NCBI GenBank assembly: GCA_030746455.1 | Contig: JASLMQ010000336.1 | Span: 1 to 8,354 of the forward strand | From: Candidatus Latescibacterota bacterium | Lineage (GTDB): Bacteria > Latescibacterota > UBA2968 > GCA-2709665 | Length of the DNA stretch: 8,354 nucleotides | Direction of reading: 5' to 3' | In this document: positions 1 through 5,983 of the stretch, in pieces | Numbering within the stretch: position 1 is the stretch's first letter | How the letters are laid out: each line of letters opens with the position of its first letter | Notes under the pieces: generated by a model | What the model was told of the DNA's origin: nothing | The model's database searches: none | Seen by the model: the letters and a program-made list of their open reading frames with translations, nothing else | Program-made: the position numbers and the translations under genes

Positions 1-50
1 AGAGAATGGACCTCGTCTATTACGTAGCACTTCGCCAGGACAAGGTGCAC
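1..50 (-). CDS. Possible 5' end of a further downstream gene (partial, weak)
   Basis: Seen: after the stop of the propeller gene, the minus strand has a purine-rich GAAGGAG (57-63), then six bases, then a GTG at 50-48. From there 16 codons stay open to the window edge, reading MHLVLAKCYVIDEVHS. A five-base inverted repeat (GCACG at 47-51, CGTGC at 63-67) would place most of the putative ribosome site in its loop. Only 50 bases are visible and no family can be recognised. An open stretch this short is expected by chance in GC-rich DNA, so the case rests only on the good Shine-Dalgarno spacing and the shared direction with the gene before it. Confidence 0.22.
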   Translation of the reverse strand, partial: MHLVLAKCYVIDEVHS

Positions 51-77
51 GGTCGACTCCTTCGTGCTTCCTCCACA

Positions 78-2111
78 TCAGGAAACGTCGTTCGTGATCC
101 AACCGGGAGCGGAAAGATGCCCGTTCCGCACCGGCGCGTAGATCCTCTCGCCTTTGGGATAGGGCGTATCCTGCGTGTAGATGTAGTACACGCCGTCGCG
201 GTTCAGCACGACCTCATCGCGCGCGTCCCCCGTGAGATCCATGCAACTCGAGAGGGTCCACGTGCGGAAGAACGGCCTTCCTCCGGGCAGCCCGAGCTCG
301 TCGTACGGGAACTCCACCACCTTTCGGCCGAATCCGTCGAACATCCCGAGAGCCTGATACGTTGTAGACAGGAGCAGCAACTCCTGACCGTCTCCGCCCC
401 AGTTCACCGCGGGACCCGACTGGCTCTCGTTGTCGGGCTCCAGCGAGAGGAGCGGCTCCGCCGTCCCGCTGAACTGCACCAGCAGGCCATACGAATCCCA
501 CCGGTCGCCGGCCCACATCTCGAGCCCCGGCAGGTCCGGCCGGAAGTTGCCCGCGTACACGTCCTGCGTGTGCCCCATTCGGTACTTCCGCTGCACGCGA
601 CCATCTCGAGCGTCGACGAAGTAGAAACCCGAGCTGCTTCCGGCGATGCCGATCTCGGGCCCGTTCCCTTCGTCTCCGTCAATCTCGCCGAAGACCACGT
701 TGTCCACGTGGTCGCCCATCGGCAGGTACTCCGCGCCCTCCATCCGCCAGATCGGGCGCCCGTCGTCGTCATAGAGGTGATACCCGGACAGCACCTCGTC
801 TCGCCCGTCGCCGTCCACGTCGTGGAAGTAGACCGAATGGCCGTACCAGGGCGCATCGGCACGCTGCCGCCAGAGAAGGTTGAGGTCCTGGTCATATGCC
901 CAGATCGTCCAGCCGCTCCCGCCCGAGATCCCATCCCGAAGGATGAAATCCCGCGCGTCCGGATGGCCCCTCAGGTTACACGGCATCACGGCACGCTGAA
1001 CGTGGAGGTACTCGTCGGTCAGCGGCTGTCCGCGCGGCACCAGGAACGGTCCGGGATCGGGCAGGGGTGCTTCGGTCTTCAGCTCCCCCGTCATCGCGTT
1101 CACGATCGACAACCGGTTCCCGCCCACTGATACCAGCTCCTGCACCCCGTCCCCGTCGATATCCTGAACGGCCGTCCGCCTCGGGGCCACGGTCTTCAGG
1201 TTCGGGTAGGCCATCTCCCAGGCCTGCTCGCCCTGCAGGTTCACCGCCCTGATCCTGGGTGCGTCGTCCCCACTCGAGGGATCCTGGAACAACAGCAGCT
1301 CCGTCTCGCCGCTGCCCCGGATGTCTCCGAACAAGACCACCCCACCGCCGAAGGCATTCGTGTCGATCTCCCTCCAAAGCACCGGCTTCGGGTACTTCTC
1401 ACGTTCCGCCGCCACCTCCTTCTCGTACCGGCTCCGCGTGTCCACAAAGGCCGCGTTGGCCGCCGCACTGGCCGTGACCCTCACGTCGTGGAACTGCGCC
1501 CGCGTGCACGTCCGGATCCCCGCGCGGCCCGTCTCGTATGCGCTGTCGTTCGCCACGAAGCATTGCTGTCCGTCGAAGCTGCAGGTGATCCGGTTCCCCA
1601 GGCACTCGGCCTTCAGATGGTGGAAGCAGCTCCGGTCCACCGGCACCGTCAACTCGTCCAGCACGTGCCAGTGTGCGTGTTCCCGACGGTAAAGCACCAG
1701 CCGGTCGAAGCCCTCGATGCAGAAGAAGTAGTACTGCCCCAGCGTTTGGTACCGGAGTATCAGTCCGCTCCGGCCCACGAAGCAGAACGGATCGTCCGAA
1801 TTCGGCTCGCTCGTGCTCACCATCTGGCGGACATGGCCCTCGATCGTGTAGTCCCGCCAGAGGAAGTCGCCCACCACGATCGGCCGATCCGTCATGTTGA
1901 AGTGATCCAGAACAGGCCTGCCGTCCTCCTCGAGCACCCGCCAATAGCTCGGCCTGCTGGCCCCACGCCCCTTCTGCCGGACGCGGGCGAGGGGACACTC
2001 CCAATCGGGAAGGTATCGGTCTTCGATGCCCCAGTGTATGCCCGGCAGGTCGAACACCAGCCCCTCCGGACATCCCTTCAGGTCGATCTGCGCCAGAACG
2101 ACATCTCCCAT
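78..2111 (-). CDS. FG-GAP/VCBS beta-propeller protein with N-terminal concanavalin-like domain, PL11-like
   Basis: The protein has 677 residues counted from the ATG at 2111, chosen because AAGGAGG (2119-2125) lies seven bases upstream; the in-frame TTG and GTG just before it are too close to that site. Residues about 80-215 resemble a LamG or DUF1080-type jelly roll (FLWRDYTIEG, YYFFCIEGFDRLVLYRRE, FDGQQCF). Residues about 255-655 form a beta-propeller with calcium-loop motifs DIDGDGVQE (near 317), DVDGDGRDE (near 431), EIDGDEGNGPE (near 477) and DLTGDARDE (near 626). The blocks GHSVYFHDVDGDGRDEVLSG and GHTQDVYAGNFRPDLPGLEMW recall PL11 rhamnogalacturonan lyases, whose propellers bind calcium. 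A lyase or glycan-binding role is inference, because the catalytic residues of PL11 cannot be confirmed by eye. No signal peptide or membrane segment is seen, which is odd for a polysaccharide enzyme. It follows the hydrolase gene after 58 bases and probably shares its transcript. A non-enzymatic sugar-binding propeller is the main alternative. Confidence 0.9.
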   Translation of the reverse strand: MGDVVLAQIDLKGCPEGLVFDLPGIHWGIEDRYLPDWECPLARVRQKGRGASRPSYWRVLEEDGRPVLDHFNMTDRPIVVGDFLWRDYTIEGHVRQMVSTSEPNSDDPFCFVGRSGLILRYQTLGQYYFFCIEGFDRLVLYRREHAHWHVLDELTVPVDRSCFHHLKAECLGNRITCSFDGQQCFVANDSAYETGRAGIRTCTRAQFHDVRVTASAAANAAFVDTRSRYEKEVAAEREKYPKPVLWREIDTNAFGGGVVLFGDIRGSGETELLLFQDPSSGDDAPRIRAVNLQGEQAWEMAYPNLKTVAPRRTAVQDIDGDGVQELVSVGGNRLSIVNAMTGELKTEAPLPDPGPFLVPRGQPLTDEYLHVQRAVMPCNLRGHPDARDFILRDGISGGSGWTIWAYDQDLNLLWRQRADAPWYGHSVYFHDVDGDGRDEVLSGYHLYDDDGRPIWRMEGAEYLPMGDHVDNVVFGEIDGDEGNGPEIGIAGSSSGFYFVDARDGRVQRKYRMGHTQDVYAGNFRPDLPGLEMWAGDRWDSYGLLVQFSGTAEPLLSLEPDNESQSGPAVNWGGDGQELLLLSTTYQALGMFDGFGRKVVEFPYDELGLPGGRPFFRTWTLSSCMDLTGDARDEVVLNRDGVYYIYTQDTPYPKGERIYAPVRNGHLSAPGWITNDVS

Positions 2112-2125
2112 CACCAAGCCTCCTT
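2109..2125 (-). promoter_or_regulatory. Strong ribosome binding site with three stacked start codons
   Basis: On the minus strand this reads AAGGAGGCTTGGTGATG: a full-match Shine-Dalgarno, then TTG, GTG and ATG in the same frame. The spacing is one base to TTG, four to GTG and seven to ATG, so the ATG at 2111 is taken as the start. The ceramidase-like gene has the same 17 bases with one difference (7361-7377). Confidence 0.8.
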
Positions 2126-2169
2126 GTCTTCAGAGTACAGGCGCTTTCCGCGAATAAAGGCGAGCTGGT

Positions 2170-4512
2170 TCATTCAGCATACCCCAGGCTGAAGGCGGCC
2201 CGATAGCCGTCGGGCGCATACTCGGTCGCCCGGCCCCCCGCCTCGAGCTGGACCGCATCCACCCAGATCGCACCCGTGCCCAGGTTGGCCAGCCGGATCC
2301 ACACCGACGACCAGTCCCTCCCCTCCCCGGACTCGGGAATCGCGCAGACCAGCTGATGTCTCTCCCAGTCGGCGGTCAACTCCACTTCGTCCTGGAAGCG
2401 GCCCTGCCCGTGGAAATTCTCGACGTCCAGACGGGCCCGGGTCCCCGGGTGTTCCGCCCTGAGATAGGCCGACAGTACGTAGGTCCGGCCCCGCTCAACG
2501 GGCAGACCGGGATGCCTCCGCTTCGCTCTTGGGTATGGGTGCTTGTAGGTGATCCGGGCGCTCGCCCCGCGGTCTGCCGCACCCAGGATCCTTAGCGAAT
2601 ACCGGCCGTGTTGGACGGTGGTGTCGTCCTGTCCCGGAGCCCCGGGATCCCCCACCATCGCCGTGGGCAAGAGAGCCCCCCTCGAGAGCTCCCAGCAGTC
2701 CGGCCAGCCCGGCAGGGCGGCTTCTTCGAAGCTCGAGTTGGCCAGGAGGTTCTTCGAAGGCCCCGGTCCCTCTACGGTGTCCGGTGCCGCCTCCACACCC
2801 TCGCCCGACAGGCTCACGCGGATGTCCACCCGCGTGCCCGGTTTCCTCGCGGCCTCAGATACCCGATAGGCCCGCGTGGCATAACCCTCCAGTCGGTCGG
2901 AGAAGACACCGTCTCGCACCTCGAGTTCCCGATCGTCGGAGAAACCCGTCACCCGTGCCGTCCGTCCCGTCGCAGAGAGATCCCACCTGGCCATAACGGC
3001 GAGTGGGCTGCTGTTGGCAGCCAGGAGCAGCCCGCCGCCATCGGGACAGTCCTTGTATAACGCCTGGACAACCGGGAATGCCTCAGGCGGCAGAGGAGCG
3101 GGCTCCACGACGATGCGCTGCGGGGGAGTGCGCGTGAGCAACGAGGGCGCCATCGCGTGCAGCTCCGCCGAAAGCGTCTTCATGTCCTCATAGGTCACAC
3201 GGTGGCGGATCGGTGAAGCGAAGTAGAGGATCGATTTGGCCCCGTGTATGAGCGCCAGGTAGACGTTCAGGCGGCGTTCTCGAGGCGTGTGGGGCCGCCG
3301 CGCCCCCGAGTAGAGCTCCCCCTGCGGCATCATCAATAGAGGCTGGCGCCGCGGCTCCGTAATCCGCCTCGCCGCCTCTGCACATCTCGCCATATAGTTC
3401 GGTCGATGGTTCATGTAGTCGTACGCGGGGATCACGCCCACAACGGGGCTCCAGTAGACGTGCACGCCCAGCACATCGGCGATCCGGTACCAGCCGGGGT
3501 CGATCCGCCTGGACCCGGAGATGTACACCGGGTGGTGGGGATCAAGGCCGTGGACCGTGTCGTAGAACGTCTCGAGCAGCTCGGGCGACTCGTCCCACGG
3601 CTGGTGGGGCTCGTCCGGGCCGTAGTAGGCGATCACCGACGGATGCCCCCGCACGGCCCGGATGAACTCGGGGACCTCGCCGAGGACCTTCCTGAAGTCC
3701 TGGACAAAGGTGGGCGAGCGGTAAAGCAGCTTGCGCTCGGATGCAGTGAACGAGACCGGATTCTCGACCACGTATATCCCGTTCCGGCGGGCCTCGTCCA
3801 GCGTCTCCAGCGCGCTGGATATGGGGTGGCCGCTCCCCATCTTCCACCAGCGGATGACCGTGTTGAACCCCGCCTCCCTGTATAGATTCAGGGCCACCGC
3901 GTCCATCTCCAGGCTCACCATCCCCAGAGGGAAGAATGGCTCTCCGTTAAGAAGCAGCACCTGGTTCACCTGGTCGACCTTGACTTCAGTCGTCCCTTCC
4001 GCGGCAGGCGGATGCTTGAGCAGAGGCAGGTCGAGCTCGCCCACAAGCCCGCCCGAGCTATCGACCAGTCGCAGGTGGACCCGGTGGCGTCCGGGCGGGA
4101 GATCCTGAATGGGCAACTCAACCTGCGACTCCACAGTCGCCTCGACAATGGATACATGGGCGCTGGGAGGCAGCTCTTCCGTGACCGGTTCGGAAGCGGC
4201 GGCCGCCAAGGCGGCCTCGACCTCACGCGTCATGATGACCGGCCCGCCCTCATCTACCAGGGACACCGAGAGCTTCAGGTCGTCGGCCTGCACATTCGAG
4301 GCCACCCGGTGGATTGAGACCGCAAGGCGGGCAACATCCTCTGTGGTGTAGTAGTTGCGGTCGAGATAGGCATCCAGCACTCCGGGCGCCTCGGTGGCCG
4401 ATACATCCATGGTCGCCAGGCTCATGTTCTCAGGTCCTCCCAACCACGCCACAGTGGAAACAGCTACAAGGAAGATGCGGGACAGCCAGCCCGCTCGGGT
4501 CCCCCAGAGCAT
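2170..4512 (-). CDS. Secreted glycoside-hydrolase-like protein: Ig-like domain, TIM barrel, C-terminal jelly roll
   Basis: The protein has 780 residues. The ATG at 4512 has a modest GAGAGG (4521-4526) eight bases upstream and gives a signal-peptide-like N terminus (basic start, hydrophobic IFLVAVSTVAWL at 13-24). Domains seen: an Ig-like beta domain about 45-165 (LDRNYYTTED); a barrel opening with VLLLNGEPFFPLGMVS (186-200); a barrel to about 480; a linker beta domain; and a CBM-like jelly roll about 588-765 starting NLLANSSFEEA and ending AIWVDAVQLEAGG. In clan GH-A enzymes the acid/base glutamate sits at the end of strand four, usually as Asn-Glu. Here YYGPDEP (296-302) puts Glu301 there with Asp before it, and MMPQGE (394-399) offers Glu399 as nucleophile. 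These assignments are inference. I do not recognise a numbered GH family; GH2, GH5 or GH42 relatives are closest in style. The substrate is unknown, probably a polysaccharide or glycoconjugate outside the cytoplasm. The gene lies 26 bases after the remnant's stop and 58 before the propeller gene. Confidence 0.88.
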   Translation of the reverse strand: MLWGTRAGWLSRIFLVAVSTVAWLGGPENMSLATMDVSATEAPGVLDAYLDRNYYTTEDVARLAVSIHRVASNVQADDLKLSVSLVDEGGPVIMTREVEAALAAAASEPVTEELPPSAHVSIVEATVESQVELPIQDLPPGRHRVHLRLVDSSGGLVGELDLPLLKHPPAAEGTTEVKVDQVNQVLLLNGEPFFPLGMVSLEMDAVALNLYREAGFNTVIRWWKMGSGHPISSALETLDEARRNGIYVVENPVSFTASERKLLYRSPTFVQDFRKVLGEVPEFIRAVRGHPSVIAYYGPDEPHQPWDESPELLETFYDTVHGLDPHHPVYISGSRRIDPGWYRIADVLGVHVYWSPVVGVIPAYDYMNHRPNYMARCAEAARRITEPRRQPLLMMPQGELYSGARRPHTPRERRLNVYLALIHGAKSILYFASPIRHRVTYEDMKTLSAELHAMAPSLLTRTPPQRIVVEPAPLPPEAFPVVQALYKDCPDGGGLLLAANSSPLAVMARWDLSATGRTARVTGFSDDRELEVRDGVFSDRLEGYATRAYRVSEAARKPGTRVDIRVSLSGEGVEAAPDTVEGPGPSKNLLANSSFEEAALPGWPDCWELSRGALLPTAMVGDPGAPGQDDTTVQHGRYSLRILGAADRGASARITYKHPYPRAKRRHPGLPVERGRTYVLSAYLRAEHPGTRARLDVENFHGQGRFQDEVELTADWERHQLVCAIPESGEGRDWSSVWIRLANLGTGAIWVDAVQLEAGGRATEYAPDGYRAAFSLGYAE
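4423..4440 (-). promoter_or_regulatory. Internal Shine-Dalgarno and ATG inside the hydrolase signal-peptide region
   Basis: GGAGG (4436-4440) precedes an in-frame ATG at 4425 (Met30 of the long form) by ten bases. It is a better ribosome-site match than the GAGAGG of the upstream start. Use of this ATG would give a 751-residue form without the hydrophobic segment. The signal peptide makes the long form the default call, so this site may be a chance product of Gly-Gly codons. Confidence 0.3.
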
Positions 4513-4538
4513 CGTGTGCGCCTCTCGTCCCTGCCGCC

Positions 4539-4864
4539 TCAGTAGTCGTGAACCCGATGCCCGTGTCCCCAGAAGAGGAAGTGGTCCATCACCGTGGAAA
4601 GAAAGACGGCAAGCGCGTAACCAAGCACCAGGCGAAGGGGAACAGCAGCGCCATCGGGAAGTGCGACCGGTTCACGCGGGACGCCCGGAGCAGCACCGTG
4701 GCCCAGTTCGTGTACGCGATCGACGCCACGGCGATCACCAGGCCAAACACTAGCGCCCGCACCGATGCCGATTCGGCCTCTGCCTCAGGTTCCTCGGCCA
4801 CCCGGCTCTGCGTCTCGCTCACCACTCCCCCATCGTGCTGGGATTCGTCGGCTTCTGCACACAA
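4539..4864 (-). pseudogene. Collapsed membrane-protein gene (DUF6785-like): N-terminal and C-terminal ends only, in different frames
   Basis: An open frame from a TTG at 4864 (or a GTG at 4822 with GGGGGAG nearby) to 4589 encodes an acidic leader, a membrane segment (VRALVFGLVIAVASIAYTN, about 35-53) and the start of a second (HFPMALLFPFAW, 68-79), then runs into RLPSFFPR and stops. In the next frame, from about 4625 to the TGA at 4539-4541, the codons read LGYALAVFLSTVMDHFLFW followed by GHGHRVHDY. As I recall the DUF6785 family, these large transmembrane proteins (several hundred residues) begin with RALLxGL plus an NHFP-like turn and end with WFPGxGHxxH-like residues. Both ends fit, while the body is missing and the frame changes near 4620-4645. 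The C-terminal stop is 26 bases from the hydrolase start, as an operon partner would be. Inference: an internal deletion of a co-transcribed membrane protein, or an assembly collapse. A real 91-residue two-helix protein is less likely. Confidence 0.6.
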
Positions 4865-4894
4865 CCACTGGCTCTACCACTGAGCTCTGCCACC
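4860..4894 (-). pseudogene. tRNA-His-like 5' half fragment
   Basis: The minus strand reads GGTGGC, then AGAGCTCAGTGGTAGAGCC (4888-4870), then AGTGGTTGTG. The D-arm block is canonical for bacterial tRNAs. The GGTGGC acceptor start and the TTGTG that would hold a GTG anticodon agree with the bacterial tRNA-His layout as I know it. The match stops at the anticodon: no 3' anticodon stem follows, and no 3' acceptor strand complementary to GGTGGC is nearby. CGAATCCCA at 4847-4839 looks like the 3' side of a T-arm, about nine bases too close. It is therefore a truncated or decayed tRNA, not a working gene. It overlaps the TTG end of the membrane-protein remnant. Confidence 0.5.
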
Positions 4895-4929
4895 CAATTT
4901 TCAATTCTCAATTCTCAATCTCCAATGCC
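4895..4929. repeat. Five-unit heptamer tandem repeat (CAATTCT type)
   Basis: Five consecutive seven-base units on the plus strand read CAATTTT, CAATTCT, CAATTCT, CAATCTC and CAATGCC. The two middle copies are identical and the outer ones decay. The tract is AT-rich against GC-rich surroundings. It fills the space between the oxidoreductase stop (4932) and the tRNA-like fragment (4894). Short heptamer repeats of this kind occur in several bacterial groups, including cyanobacteria, and usually mark slippage or recombination-prone intergenic DNA. Confidence 0.75.
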
Positions 4930-4931
4930 TC

Positions 4932-5918
4932 TCATCCGCTCTTGATCGTCCGCCCCTTCTCCGGTCTGTACCTCTCGATCCGTACCGGTTTGCCCGTCCG
5001 GATCGACTCCGTGATCGCCCCGTCGATTTCCATATGGCGCAGTCCGGCCCATCCATCGGCCACGAAAGGACGCTTCTCTTTGATGCAGGCGACGAACTCC
5101 TCGATCAGCCCCTCGAACAGCACGTAGTAGGTACCGGCTTGCAGACCCAGCCCGTCGTCCCACGTGGTCACTTCGGTCTTTCCCTTGGGGCGCCAGGATG
5201 TGGTGCCGGCGATGTTGTCGGCCCAGGCATCGCCACCGTCGCCCATCCACTTGATCTGGAACTGCAGGCCGAGATGGCGCGACACCGCCAGCGTTCCCAC
5301 CAATCCCCCCTCGAACCTCAGGCAGGCCGCCTTGTTGTCCATGTCCTCCTTGTCGTCCGCGAACGCGAAGACCTCCTCCACCTCACCACCCAGGAAGCGG
5401 ACCATATCGATGATGTGGTTCCACGATCCTTGGGCCGTCCGCGCCTGGATCTGCTTCAGATCGCCCAGCGCGCCGTCGTTGATCAGTTCCTTCAGCTTCA
5501 TCACATTCGGCGAGTAGTGCAGTCCGAAGCAGATGCCGAACTGCACGTCGTGTTTCTGCCACTCGTCGACCATCTCGCACGCGGGCTGCACGTCCGACAT
5601 CTGGATCCTGTACTGACCATCCGCCCCGGCGAGGGGCTTTTCGGTGAACACGTGCTTGCCGAGCCGCAGGGCCTTCATCACGAGATCGTAGCGGAACTTC
5701 TCCCCCGTGGGGATGTTGACGATGTCGATCTCTTCGCGCTCGAGCATCTCATCCGCATCGCTATAGGCCGGCACCCCGTAGAGCTCGGCGCCCTCCTTCG
5801 CCCGCTCCTCGACGATATCGCAGACCGCCACGATCTCGCAGTCGGGCAGCCTGTGAAAGGATGGTGCGTGGTGACGGCTCGCCTGGCGGCGGTACCCCAG
5901 AATGGCGACCTTGTACAT
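4932..5918 (-). CDS. Gfo/Idh/MocA family oxidoreductase
   Basis: The protein has 328 residues, of usual length for the family. Its ATG at 5918 has AAAGGA (5926-5931) seven bases upstream. The N-terminal Rossmann domain covers about 1-120: first strand KVAILG, acidic strand-two end AVCD (Asp34), and the family signature TEKPLA (92-97) with Lys94, the residue that contacts cofactor and substrate in known members. The C-terminal alpha/beta domain covers about 125-315, with GSWNHIIDMVRFLGG (164-178) giving the conserved His168 and Asp171. These enzymes oxidise or reduce sugars, inositols or their derivatives with NAD(P); the substrate here is unknown. The dinucleotide loop is unusual: it reads G-Y-R-R-Q-A at 8-13, where GxGxxG or GxGxxA is expected, so the second glycine is Arg10. 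The gene follows the ceramidase-like gene by 65 bases and was probably followed by the now collapsed membrane gene. It is cytoplasmic, with no signal peptide. Confidence 0.93.
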   Translation of the reverse strand: MYKVAILGYRRQASRHHAPSFHRLPDCEIVAVCDIVEERAKEGAELYGVPAYSDADEMLEREEIDIVNIPTGEKFRYDLVMKALRLGKHVFTEKPLAGADGQYRIQMSDVQPACEMVDEWQKHDVQFGICFGLHYSPNVMKLKELINDGALGDLKQIQARTAQGSWNHIIDMVRFLGGEVEEVFAFADDKEDMDNKAACLRFEGGLVGTLAVSRHLGLQFQIKWMGDGGDAWADNIAGTTSWRPKGKTEVTTWDDGLGLQAGTYYVLFEGLIEEFVACIKEKRPFVADGWAGLRHMEIDGAITESIRTGKPVRIERYRPEKGRTIKSG

Positions 5919-5958
5919 GGTGTGGTCCTTTCATCTTTCACGGATTCAGCAACCGATC

Positions 5959-5974
5959 CAGCTGCACACAGCTG
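5959..5974. other. Perfect inverted repeat between the ceramidase-like and oxidoreductase genes
   Basis: CAGCTG, CACA, CAGCTG makes a six-base-pair stem with a four-base loop in the 65-base gap. No run of T follows on the minus strand, so it does not look like an intrinsic terminator. It could be an RNA hairpin between two co-transcribed genes or simply a short palindrome occurring twice. Confidence 0.3.
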
Positions 5975-5983
5975 ATGTTGTTC

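Noticed and set aside
6..1130. Long plus-strand open frame (374 codons) opposite the propeller gene
   Set aside because: Its product is rich in Arg, Pro, Val and His with no recognisable family, and it mirrors a real minus-strand gene whose GC-rich codons suppress stops on the other strand.
4839..4894. A functional tRNA-His gene
   Set aside because: The 3' side of the anticodon stem and the 3' acceptor strand are missing, so the cloverleaf cannot close.
4895..4929. CRISPR array
   Set aside because: The units are seven bases long with no spacers; this is a simple tandem repeat.
5959..5974. Intrinsic terminator at the CAGCTG hairpin
   Set aside because: The stem is short and no T run follows on the minus strand; the next gene starts 40 bases later in the same direction.
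5034..5975. Plus-strand open frame of 313 codons opposite the oxidoreductase
   Set aside because: The opposite strand encodes a clear Gfo/Idh/MocA protein with a good ribosome site; this frame shows no domain and only antisense composition.
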